64,000 bases of DNA from Mesorhizobium sp. YM1C-6-2 (GTDB taxonomy: Bacteria; Pseudomonadota; Alphaproteobacteria; Rhizobiales; Rhizobiaceae). This document shows, in pieces, positions 53,144 to 60,960 of the stretch (position 1 is its first letter; each line of letters begins with the position of its first letter). The stretch lies in assembly GCF_003666685.1 (NCBI RefSeq), contig NZ_RCIZ01000015.1, forward strand, positions 17,293 through 81,292, given 5' to 3'. The notes below the pieces were generated by a model. That model saw only the letters and a program-made list of their open reading frames with translations. It was not told where the DNA came from and searched no databases. Made by a program: the position numbers and the translations under genes.

Positions 53144-54112
53144 TCAGTTGTCCGCATCCGGGCGAACGACGAGACGGAACCCGAGATGCGACACCGACGT
53201 ATCGATCGGTTGCGCCATACGGGCTGCCGGGCGGTAGCGCCGGCAGTAGTTCGGAGCACACAGATGCGACCCTCCCTTGGTCACCTTTCGGGGTATCTTG
53301 ACTGGATCGCGTGGGTCAGGGCTCGCGTGGCGATCACCGCCGCGCGGATTTGCGGCTGTACAGCAGGGGCTGTCGATATTGCCGTGCTCCTGATACCAGT
53401 CGCTCGTCCACTCCCATACATTGCCGATCATGTCGTAGAGACCGTAGCCGTTGGCCGGGAAGGAACCGACTGGGGCGGTGTATTCGAAGCGGTCGTCGAG
53501 CGTGTTGCGGTAGGGGAAGTCACCCTGCCAGGTATTGGCCATGTGGACGCCGTCCGGGGTAAAATCGTCGCCCCAGGCGAACTCCGCTTCTTCGAGGCCG
53601 CCGCGCGAGGCGAACTCCCATTCGGCCTCGGTAGGCAGCTCCATGCCGGCCCATTGCGCATAGGCTTCCACATCTTCCAGGGCCACGTGCACGACCGGAT
53701 GGTCCCTGAGTTTGGCGATCGAACTCGCCGGTCCTCGCGGACGACGCCAATTCGCGCCCGGCACATATGTCCACCAGTTGTAGTGGTTGCGCATATCCAC
53801 CGGACCCGAAGGCTTGCGGAACACGGTCGATGACGGAGCGAGCATTTCCGGCAGTGCGTCGGGATAGTCGTCCGGGTTGACCGGTCTCTCGGCCATGGTG
53901 ACGTATCCGGTTTCCTTCACGAACTTTTCGAATTCGCGATTGGTGACCGCGAAACGATCGATCCAGAAGCCATCGACCCGCACGCGGTGCGCCGGCGCTT
54001 CTTCCGGATAGTGATGATCGGACCCCATCAGGAACTGCCCTCCGGGTATCCAGACCATGTCCCTGCCCAGAGGGGCCTCGCCTTGAGCGCGCGTCTGCGT
54101 CGTCAGCTTCAT
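53144..54112 (-). CDS. Formylglycine-generating enzyme (sulfatase-modifying factor) family protein
   Basis: A 322-residue SUMF1-fold protein without a signal peptide. Unlike many family members it retains the two active-site cysteines: Cys285 and Cys290 in GGSHLCAPNYCRRYRPAAR, which match the copper-binding Cys pair of human and Streptomyces FGE, with the downstream HLGFR. It begins AQGEAPLGRDMVWIPGGQFLMGSD, typical of the fold. It should convert the active-site Cys of a sulfatase to formylglycine; the client is most likely the sulfatase of the same operon. It overlaps the symporter gene by four bases. Confidence 0.92.
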   Translation of the reverse strand: MKLTTQTRAQGEAPLGRDMVWIPGGQFLMGSDHHYPEEAPAHRVRVDGFWIDRFAVTNREFEKFVKETGYVTMAERPVNPDDYPDALPEMLAPSSTVFRKPSGPVDMRNHYNWWTYVPGANWRRPRGPASSIAKLRDHPVVHVALEDVEAYAQWAGMELPTEAEWEFASRGGLEEAEFAWGDDFTPDGVHMANTWQGDFPYRNTLDDRFEYTAPVGSFPANGYGLYDMIGNVWEWTSDWYQEHGNIDSPCCTAANPRGGDRHASPDPRDPVKIPRKVTKGGSHLCAPNYCRRYRPAARMAQPIDTSVSHLGFRLVVRPDADN

Positions 54113-55005
54113 TGGCTATTCCCATTCTTCTGCAGGTCAGGTTCTGTCGCCGCGATCTTCGCGTGCTGCGCCCTGCGCCATCGGACGTATGGTATCGAGA
54201 CAATCGCACCGATGACCAGATGCCAGAGCATGACGGAGGCGGCCGCCTTCGCGTCGGGAAAATTGAGGCTCGCAATGGCCATCGCTACGCCAGGATGGCG
54301 CGTGCCCGTCGCCAATGCGAGGACGGTCCGATTGTCAGCTTCAGGTCCGCCGAGCAGATGGCCGACGGCAAGCCCAAGGGCAGTGAACAGGATGAGGAAG
54401 ACGACCACCCCGTCACCGACCTGAGTCCAGAAGGTCATGCCGCTCGTGATGACGACGGGGATGCATGCAACGACGAGGAGAACGATAGCAAAAACCGAGA
54501 TCGGATGCGCCATGCGCTCCGCCGTCGTGGGAAGGAGCCAGCGGACGGCGACCCCCAGGACCACGGGCGCGATCACGGTCACCAGGACCGGCTGCAAGAC
54601 ACGGGCCACCGGCATGTGGAACTCGGCATGAAAGATCCGGCCCACGATCTCGATCGAGACGGGCACCAGGGCAATCGCCGCGATCGATGCGAGGACAAGC
54701 AGGCTGAGGGCGTAGGATTGCGTGCCGCCGGCCTTGGTCTGCTTGCCGGGCAGAATGGGCGGAACCGGTGACACCGCAAGGGCGATCAAGGCGATCTTGA
54801 TCTCGATCGCGAGCTCGAAGAGCAGCGCGACGGCAACCGCGAAGATCAGCATGACCACGTTCATGGCGAAGATCGAGCGGACCAGCTTGACCGGTCGCCT
54901 GACCAGATAGAGCAGGTCGCCGGTCGCCGTCTTCAGACCCAGGGAGAAGACCATCGCCACGAGGCTCGCGGTGATGCCGAGGGTGATCAACTGTTGCAGT
55001 GTCAT
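54109..55005 (-). CDS. Bile acid:sodium symporter (BASS/ACR3-like SBF) family transporter
   Basis: A 298-residue inner-membrane carrier with about nine helices. Recognisable parts are the N-terminal TLQQLITLGITASLVAMVFSLGL, VSPVPPILPGKQTKAGG in the core, and the conserved NRTVLALATGTRHPGVAMAIA crossover helix. The family moves organic anions including sulfated steroids. Sitting between a sulfatase and its modifying enzyme, uptake of a sulfate ester is a plausible role (inference). A hairpin lies in the gap to the sulfatase. Confidence 0.87.
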   Translation of the reverse strand: MTLQQLITLGITASLVAMVFSLGLKTATGDLLYLVRRPVKLVRSIFAMNVVMLIFAVAVALLFELAIEIKIALIALAVSPVPPILPGKQTKAGGTQSYALSLLVLASIAAIALVPVSIEIVGRIFHAEFHMPVARVLQPVLVTVIAPVVLGVAVRWLLPTTAERMAHPISVFAIVLLVVACIPVVITSGMTFWTQVGDGVVVFLILFTALGLAVGHLLGGPEADNRTVLALATGTRHPGVAMAIASLNFPDAKAAASVMLWHLVIGAIVSIPYVRWRRAQHAKIAATEPDLQKNGNSQ

Positions 55006-55091
55006 CGGGCTTCTCGCTCAGGTGACAAGTGCTCCGCCGAGATTCCGATCAAGAAGAAGCAGTATTCGTCGGTGTCACTCGTGCCGCGAAT

Positions 55092-55127
55092 TCGGAGGTG
55101 GCGGCGACATATCGCCGTCACCTCCGA
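55092..55127 (-). repeat. 16-bp inverted repeat (stem-loop) between sulfatase and symporter genes
   Basis: TCGGAGGTGGCGGCGA (55092-55107) and TCGCCGTCACCTCCGA (55112-55127) pair over 16 bp with one mismatch around a 4-nt loop. A further GGAGGTGGC copy occurs at 55140-55148. No T-run follows on the minus strand, so it may be a processing or partial-termination hairpin or a REP-like element. Confidence 0.7.
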
Positions 55128-55183
55128 GATAGGCACTTGGAGGTGGCAGTTCGCGTCTGCCTTCTCGTCGCCTTCAGGCCAGT

Positions 55184-56746
55184 CTAGTTGTTGGATGTCC
55201 TGGCGGCCTCCATCTTCGCCATTGCGCCCTCGAGCGCCCTGTGCAGGCTGAGCGTGTCTGCCCCCTGCCGTGGTGGGAAGTCCATCAAGCTTTTGAGGTG
55301 ATCGCGGATGAACGACTGTCCGGCCGTGGGCGCCCACATTTTTTGCGCAAAGAACTTTCGTCCCGCGTATCCCCATTCATGCGATTCGGGATCGATCTTC
55401 TCCATCGGATCCATGAGCAGATTAAAGAGATAGGGGACGTTCGGATAATATTTCTCGTTCCACCAGCTCCCTTCTGGCTTGAGCCCGATATGCATCTTCC
55501 AGGCGTCGACGCGGATGGCCATTAGGTCGGTCTCATCGTAATAGAAGAACTCACGCCGCGCCGACTTCTTCGACTTCCCGGTCCAGTGATCGAGGTTGTT
55601 GTAGCCGTCGAGATGAACCTTGTAGGTTGTGCCGTTCATCTTGTGGCCCTTCAGCAGCTTTTCCTTGAGATCCGGCACGCCGGCGGCAGCCGCCAGCGTA
55701 GCGTACAAATCCTCGTGGCTCTGAATGCCGTTCGAAATGGAATGCGCCGGGATCTTTGCCGGCCAGCGGGCCACGCAGGGAACGCGCAGGCCGCCTTCCC
55801 AGGTGGTGCCTTTCTCACCGCGGAACGGCGCATAACCTCCGTCCGGCCACATCATCAACTCATTGCCATTGTCGGTGGTATAGACAACGATCGTGTTGTC
55901 GGCGACGCCGAGTTCTTCGAGCTTGTCGAGCAGCGCACCGACATGCTCGTCGTGCTCCAGCATCTTGGCGCGGACGACGTCCTCTTCGGCGCGCCCCTCT
56001 TCCACCGCCATCTTCACATACTTCTTTTGCGGGTGCGACCAGATGTGAATGGCCGTCGAATTGAACCAGCAGAAGAACGGCTGGTCTTCCTTGCCGACCT
56101 TATCGAGCCAGTTCAGCGTGTGGCCAAGCACCTCGGAGTCAAACGTCTCCATGCGCTTGCGCGTTAGCATTCCCGTGTTCTCGACCTTCTGCTTGCCCAC
56201 GCGACCAAAGACGGGATCGGTGGTCGCGTCATCCTTGTCGGTCGCCCAGGCATGCAGCACGCCGCGAGGTCCGTATTTCTTGAGATATGCAGGATCCTTC
56301 TGGCCCGGATAGTCGAGTTCTTCCGGTTCCTCTTCGGCGTTGAGGTGGTAGAGATTGCCGAACCACTCGTCGAAGCCATGTACGGTAGGCAGGAATTCAT
56401 TGCGGTCGCCGAGATGGTTCTTGCCGAACTGGCCGGTCGCGTAGCCCTGCGATTTCAGCACTTCGGCCAGCGTCGGGTCCTCCTTCTGGATGCCACGCGT
56501 CGAGCCAGGAATACCGATCGTGGTCATGCCGGTTCGGACGGGCACCTGTCCCATGATGAACGCGGCGCGGCCGGCGGTGCAACTCGCCTGCCCATAATGG
56601 TCGGTGAATATGATGCCTTCCCGTCCGATACGATCGATGTTGGGCGTGTTGCCCATCATGCCGTTGGCATAAACGCCGACATTCCACATGCCGATGTCAT
56701 CGCCGAAGATGACGAGAATGTTGGGCTTCTTGGATTCTTTCGCCAT
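55184..56746 (-). CDS. Arylsulfatase-family sulfatase with CTAGR active-site motif
   Basis: A 520-residue type I sulfatase. FGDDIG (Asp16, Asp17) begins the Ca-binding site. The active-site motif is CTAGR at 56-60, so position three is Ala where the canonical C-x-P-x-R has Pro; a related variant is known in other bacterial sulfatases. Other signature segments are YTTDNGNELMMWPDGG and GEKGTTWEGGLRVP. There is no signal peptide, pointing to a cytoplasmic enzyme and FGE. The ATG at 56746 follows GGAAAGGAAAGG. Its substrate, a sulfate ester, would have to be imported, possibly by the adjacent symporter. Confidence 0.93.
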   Translation of the reverse strand: MAKESKKPNILVIFGDDIGMWNVGVYANGMMGNTPNIDRIGREGIIFTDHYGQASCTAGRAAFIMGQVPVRTGMTTIGIPGSTRGIQKEDPTLAEVLKSQGYATGQFGKNHLGDRNEFLPTVHGFDEWFGNLYHLNAEEEPEELDYPGQKDPAYLKKYGPRGVLHAWATDKDDATTDPVFGRVGKQKVENTGMLTRKRMETFDSEVLGHTLNWLDKVGKEDQPFFCWFNSTAIHIWSHPQKKYVKMAVEEGRAEEDVVRAKMLEHDEHVGALLDKLEELGVADNTIVVYTTDNGNELMMWPDGGYAPFRGEKGTTWEGGLRVPCVARWPAKIPAHSISNGIQSHEDLYATLAAAAGVPDLKEKLLKGHKMNGTTYKVHLDGYNNLDHWTGKSKKSARREFFYYDETDLMAIRVDAWKMHIGLKPEGSWWNEKYYPNVPYLFNLLMDPMEKIDPESHEWGYAGRKFFAQKMWAPTAGQSFIRDHLKSLMDFPPRQGADTLSLHRALEGAMAKMEAARTSNN

Positions 56747-57127
56747 GGACCTTTCCTTTCCGGGGTTCAGCTCATTTCTCCGCATTGATCTCGAGCGCCA
56801 AGCTGGCCGAGGGGAGCCGCCGGGCCAGCAGTGCCCGCACATACGTATGCGGTTCACCGCGTAGGCTTCCGCGCATTGCACGCCGCTTCGATATCTTTCG
56901 ACAAACGAATGCTTGCGGATAGTTGGACCTAGGACCTACTACTCGGGGAGTGGAAACATTCTCGGGGCAACGGAGCAGATTTGCCAAGTATGCCAATGCG
57001 GGCCATGTCTTGAATGAAGCCGGGACGCTAAGGCGAGCTTGGTCGAATTCAAAAAAGTGTTGCGCCTATTACAAATATGTCAATGAGTTCCGGTACACGT
57101 CCCGAAGCAACCTTGTCGTGAAGGCAG
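56747..57127. other. Divergent intergenic region between sulfatase and sensor-kinase genes
   Basis: About 380 nt without a convincing gene. It holds CATACGTATG (56840-56849), a 10-bp palindrome, and the TTGGACCTA-type element at 56923-56938. It should contain promoters for both directions; I could not fix -35/-10 boxes with confidence. Base composition is visibly lower in G+C toward the sensor gene. Confidence 0.5.
56923..56938. promoter_or_regulatory. TTGGACCTA-type element, copy 1 (possible FixJ-family response-regulator site)
   Basis: TTGGACCTAGGACCTA contains the nonamer TTGGACCTA plus a GGACCTA direct repeat, 190 nt upstream of the sensor gene. The same nonamer begins the palindrome at 59627. 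Both flank the two-component genes, so the encoded NarL/FixJ-type regulator is the candidate binder. Confidence 0.5.
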
Positions 57128-59020
57128 TTGAGGATTCCACAACGCAGACTGTTTGTCCTATGGTTCGCGGCCCTGGTGCTCGCCGGGTCCGGCGCAAAAA
57201 CATTTGCCGACGAGGGCCGTTCGCCCCATCGTGTTCTTATTGTCTATGACTCCGATAGTACCCAGTTGGCTGCGGTTGAAATTGCCCGTGGTTTACGCAC
57301 CGGCCTCAACGGCCGTTCACCTACGGATTTTGAAGTCTACAGCGAGTTTCTCGACAGTGTTCGTTTTCCGGAGGCGGCGAACCTCGACGATATGGCCGAG
57401 TACATGCTGGAAAAATACAAGAACACGACGCTCGATGCAGTCGTAGCGGTAGGGCCGACCGCCTTCACCTTCCTTTTGGACAAGCGTAGCGCGATCGCGC
57501 CCCGTGTCCCGCTCTTTTTTGGCGCCGTAACAGAAAACACGCTTGCCAAGTGGACGCTTCCGCCGGACGTGAAGGGCATCGTCAGCATATTTGATGTTCA
57601 GCAGACGGTAGCCTTGGCGCGCCGGCTCCAGCCCGATACCCGCGAAGCCGTCGTCGTTTACGGTTCATCGCCCTTCGACAAATGGTGGGAGCAAACTGCA
57701 AAGGCTGCCCTGGGCGAACGCTACGAAGGTTTCGATATCCGCTATCTCTCGGATCTGAGCATTGCGGAGTATGGCCAGGCTTTGAAGGAGCTGCCCGCCG
57801 AAGACGTGGTTGTTCTATTGTCGATATATGAAGATTCCGCCGGGCGGAAATTCGTGCCAGCGGAGGCTGCAGCGAAACTCGCCTCGGAATCCGGCGTGCC
57901 AATTTACGCCATTTACGACACATTTGTGGGTGTTGGCGCGGTCGCAGGCCAGGTTGCGACATTCCAGGATTTAGGCGAACAGCTTGGACAGCTCGTCTAT
58001 AGCGAGCTTAATGGTGACGCCAGCGCACAGCAGGCTACGGATCAGATTACCCGCCCGGTCGTCGATTGGCGTGTGGCCGAGCGGTTCGGGATTAATCCGA
58101 ATTTACTGCCCGCAGACACTGAAGTCCGCTTCCGTGAGCCGTCGCTTTGGAATGACTATCGGGGCACCATTCTCGCCACGCTCGCGGTTCTTCTTGTCTA
58201 GGCCGGCACGATTTCCGCCCTTATCATCCAGGGTCACCGCCGGCGTGCGGCTGAAGCGGAAGCAGCGACCGGCCGCGTCGAGGTGGCGCATCTTTCTCGC
58301 GCTTCGCTGCTCGGAGAACTCTCCGGGGCGTTTGCCCATGAACTCAATCAGCCGCTGACGTCGATCCTTGCGAACACCCAAGTGGCCAGGCAGATGCTTG
58401 GGAACGGCGAGACTGATGCCAAGGAACTCGAAGAGATTCTAGCCGACATTGAGGCCGACGACCGGCGTGCCGCGACCGTCATTGCACAGTTACGGCACCT
58501 GCTCACCAAGGGAGAGGCAGCGCTCGAGTCAGCAGATCTCAATACGATCACTGCAGCTACGATGAAACTGATCGCGAGTGAGCTTGTGACCAGGCAGACC
58601 AGCGTACGATTTCAACGGTTCCGCGACACGGTTCCCGTTCTGGCCAATGCAACCCAACTGCAGCAAATAGTGCTTAACATGGTTGTCAATGCGATCGATG
58701 CGACGCATCATTTGCCTCCTGCGGAGCGTGGCATAGACGTATCCGTCCGCAGAAATGGCAAGTGGGGCGATGTCATCGTGACCGACAACGGCTCCGGGCT
58801 TACGAGAGAGATGATGGACGAAGCGTTCAAGCCTTTCGTCAGCACCAAGCCGAAAGGGCTCGGGCTCGGGCTCTCCATATGCCGGTCCATCGCAAGAGCT
58901 CACGGGGGAAGCCTGCGGTTCGACACCGAGCACACGTCGGGCGCCAGAATAGTTCTTTCGCTTCCGTTGGAGGGACGAACCCATGAGCAGCACGGGATTT
59001 CGGGTCCATTTGGTGGATGA
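57128..59020 (+). pseudogene. Sensor histidine kinase with ABC-binding-protein-like sensor, split by an in-frame TAG
   Basis: One frame runs from a TTG start (57128) to a TGA at 59020, broken only by TAG at 58199-58201 (codon 358). Before it: a signal peptide and a periplasmic PF04392-like sensor domain (HRVLIVYDSDSTQLAAVEIARGL), ending in the membrane helix GTILATLAVLLV. After it: GTISALIIQGHRRRAAEAEA, then a kinase with His404 in AHELNQPLTSI, an N-box VLNMVVNAIDATHH and GLGLGLSICRSIARAHGG. Relatives often have Gln at the interrupted spot (LLQ in the helix), so CAG to TAG is likely (recalled pattern). Three outcomes are possible: inactive gene, sequencing error, or readthrough. An ATG-less kinase half could restart at GTG 58280. 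It overlaps the regulator gene. Confidence 0.8.
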
Positions 59021-59588
59021 TGACCCTCGGGTACTGAAAGCCCTGTCCCGAGTGTTGGCCTTTGCAGGCTATGAAGTGGAGGCGTTTGGCGACGCCGAAT
59101 CTTTCCTTGAACGGCACAACCCGGCTGTGCCGGGTTGCGCGATCATTGATCTCGGCCTGCCGGGAAGGGACGGTTTTGCCATTCAGGCGGAAATGGAGGC
59201 TTGCGGCAGACCGGTCGTTTTCGTGACTGGGCAGGGAAGCATCCAGGCTGGCGTAAAGGCCATGAAGGCGGGCGCCTTGGATTTCCTCGAAAAGCCGGTC
59301 GAAACGACAACCCTTCTTACCGTTGTCGCCCATGCGATGCAGGTGGATGGACTCAGAAGGAGAGAGATGCGCGACAGGCAGGAATTCGATGAATGCGTCG
59401 CGAGACTGACGCCTCGCGAACGGCAGGTGCTTGATCTTGTCGTTGCAGGCCGCCTGAACAAGCAGATCGCAGGCGATCTTGGTACTGTCGAGAAAACCAT
59501 CAAGGTTCACCGGGCGAGGGTAATGGACAAAATGGGCGCCAGAACCGTTGTCGGCCTCGTGCGCCTCGTCCAGCGCTTTCAACAGTAG
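58983..59588 (+). CDS. NarL/FixJ-family two-component response regulator
   Basis: A 201-residue regulator with an N-terminal receiver (acidic pocket DDD at 12-14, phosphorylation site Asp56 in IIDLGLPG, Thr/Lys in FVTGQG and LEKPVE) and a LuxR-type helix-turn-helix at about 142-185 (LTPRERQVLDLVVAGRLNKQIAGDL). It overlaps the sensor kinase by 38 nt, so they are partners. Likely targets carry the TTGGACCTA element at 56923 and 59627. Confidence 0.93.
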   Translation: MSSTGFRVHLVDDDPRVLKALSRVLAFAGYEVEAFGDAESFLERHNPAVPGCAIIDLGLPGRDGFAIQAEMEACGRPVVFVTGQGSIQAGVKAMKAGALDFLEKPVETTTLLTVVAHAMQVDGLRRREMRDRQEFDECVARLTPRERQVLDLVVAGRLNKQIAGDLGTVEKTIKVHRARVMDKMGARTVVGLVRLVQRFQQ

Positions 59589-59626
59589 TTCTTCATCAGG
59601 AGGGTGAAGACGGGTCATCAGACGTA

Positions 59627-59642
59627 TTGGACCTAAGTCCAA
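59627..59642. promoter_or_regulatory. Palindromic TTGGACCTAAGTCCAA element, copy 2
   Basis: Arms TTGGAC and GTCCAA are exact complements around CTAA, 36 nt before the ATG of the single-domain receiver gene and 38 nt after the regulator stop. It shares TTGGACCTA with 56923. The site is well placed to control the 59679 gene. Confidence 0.6.
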
Positions 59643-59678
59643 CTACGCGCCTTTCTGGTATTGCCTTAGTTGTCCATC

Positions 59679-60050
59679 ATGGCGGCAGCAGATCATGTCA
59701 TAGCTATCGTCGACGACGATGAAGCGGTGAGGCGTTCCCTCAGGCGTCTTGTCAATTCGCTTTCGTTCCAAGCTGCCGATTTCGCTTCCGGCGAAGCATT
59801 CCTGCAAAGTCTGTCGCAAGGCTCGCCGTCCTGCATGTTGCTCGATCTGCATATGCCGGGCTTGAGCGGCCTTGAGGTTCTCGAGGCACTGCAGACGCGG
59901 CGCCTGAAAATTCCGACGATTGTCATCACGGGAAATGCCCGACCGGATTTGCGCGAACGATGCATGCAGGCTGGCGCGATAGCGTACTTGCAGAAGCCCC
60001 TCGATCGCGATCTAGTCCTGACGTCAATCCAAGAGGCAACGGCGTCCTAG
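59679..60050 (+). CDS. Single-domain response regulator (receiver only)
   Basis: A 123-residue CheY-like receiver: acidic pocket VDDDE at 11-15, phosphorylation site Asp56 in LLDLHMPG, and the conserved Thr and Lys in VITGNA and LQKPLD. There is no output domain. I use ATG 59679; an in-frame TTG at 59670 is possible. It lies 91 nt behind the FixJ-type regulator with the palindrome in between. It may tune the two-component pathway as a phosphate sink or adaptor (inference). Confidence 0.88.
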   Translation: MAAADHVIAIVDDDEAVRRSLRRLVNSLSFQAADFASGEAFLQSLSQGSPSCMLLDLHMPGLSGLEVLEALQTRRLKIPTIVITGNARPDLRERCMQAGAIAYLQKPLDRDLVLTSIQEATAS

Positions 60051-60052
60051 CG

Positions 60053-60913
60053 ATGATGCACCAATCTCACCTGCAAAAAGCCAACCCGCTATCGGATGAC
60101 ATCACGCGCACGACCACGAACGCGGTACGCCTGTTTTTTGGAGCGATGCTGATGGCAGCCGCGCCGAGCGCGGTGCTCGCGGCAGACGCGGAGCAACCAA
60201 TCCCCCTCGAGCCCGCTGGCGAGTGGCGCTTCTCGGTGGCTCCCTATCTCTGGGGCGCCGGCCTGAACGGCGATGTAGGATTGTTTGGCCGTCAACCCGT
60301 CGACATCGATATGAGCTTCGGGGATGTTCTCGACGATCTGCGTTTCGGCGGCATGCTCGTCGCGGAGATGCACAACGGGACATGGGGCCTGTTCGGGGAC
60401 ATCATCTATGTCAAGACCGAGGCCGATACCTCCGCCGTCCGTACCGTGCTTGGATCGCCTGTCTCCCTCGATGTGAACGTCGAAACGTCGAGCTTCACCG
60501 GCACTCTCATGGGCGAATATCGGCTCTATGGGTCCGATGCCGTCTCTGTCGACCTGATGGCGGGCGCCCGAATCTGGAGCGTCGACAACGACATCGACGC
60601 CAGCCTCGCTGCCGACGGGTCGCCGGTCGCCGATTTCAGCGGTAGCGACGGATCGACATGGGCGGACCCCATGATCGGCGTCAAGGCGCGGTTCGATACC
60701 GGTACGCCCTGGTTCTTCAACGCATGGGGCATGATCGGCGCTGGATCATCCGATTTTTCCTGGGATGTGCTCGGCGGCGTCGGCTACCAGTGGAATGACC
60801 GGTTCTCGACGGTGGGCGGCTACCGCGCACTTGGCGTCGACTACAGCGATGACGGTTTTGTCTACGACGTCGTGCAGCATGGTCCGTATCTCGGTGCGAT
60901 TTTCAACTTCTGA
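60053..60913 (+). CDS. Outer-membrane beta-barrel-like exported protein
   Basis: A 286-residue protein. The N-terminus has a long polar region, then a signal-like helix (VRLFFGAMLMAAAPSAVLAA) with cleavage near residue 43. The mature part has alternating aromatic/polar strands (WRFSVAPYLWGAGLNGDVGL, WGLFGDIIYVKTEAD, FTGTLMGEYRLYG) and ends GPYLGAIFNF with a C-terminal Phe, the pattern of small outer-membrane barrels. ATG 60053 is two nt after the preceding stop. The function is not known. Confidence 0.75.
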   Translation: MMHQSHLQKANPLSDDITRTTTNAVRLFFGAMLMAAAPSAVLAADAEQPIPLEPAGEWRFSVAPYLWGAGLNGDVGLFGRQPVDIDMSFGDVLDDLRFGGMLVAEMHNGTWGLFGDIIYVKTEADTSAVRTVLGSPVSLDVNVETSSFTGTLMGEYRLYGSDAVSVDLMAGARIWSVDNDIDASLAADGSPVADFSGSDGSTWADPMIGVKARFDTGTPWFFNAWGMIGAGSSDFSWDVLGGVGYQWNDRFSTVGGYRALGVDYSDDGFVYDVVQHGPYLGAIFNF

Positions 60914-60960
60914 CGAAGGGCTGCAGACGCGGGAAGGACGAAGACGGAGCAAAAGGGCAA

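Noticed and set aside
58199..58201. Amber recoding (stop reassigned or pyrrolysine)
   Set aside because: Several other genes in the window end at TAG with correctly spaced downstream genes, so TAG is a normal stop; no pyl genes were seen.
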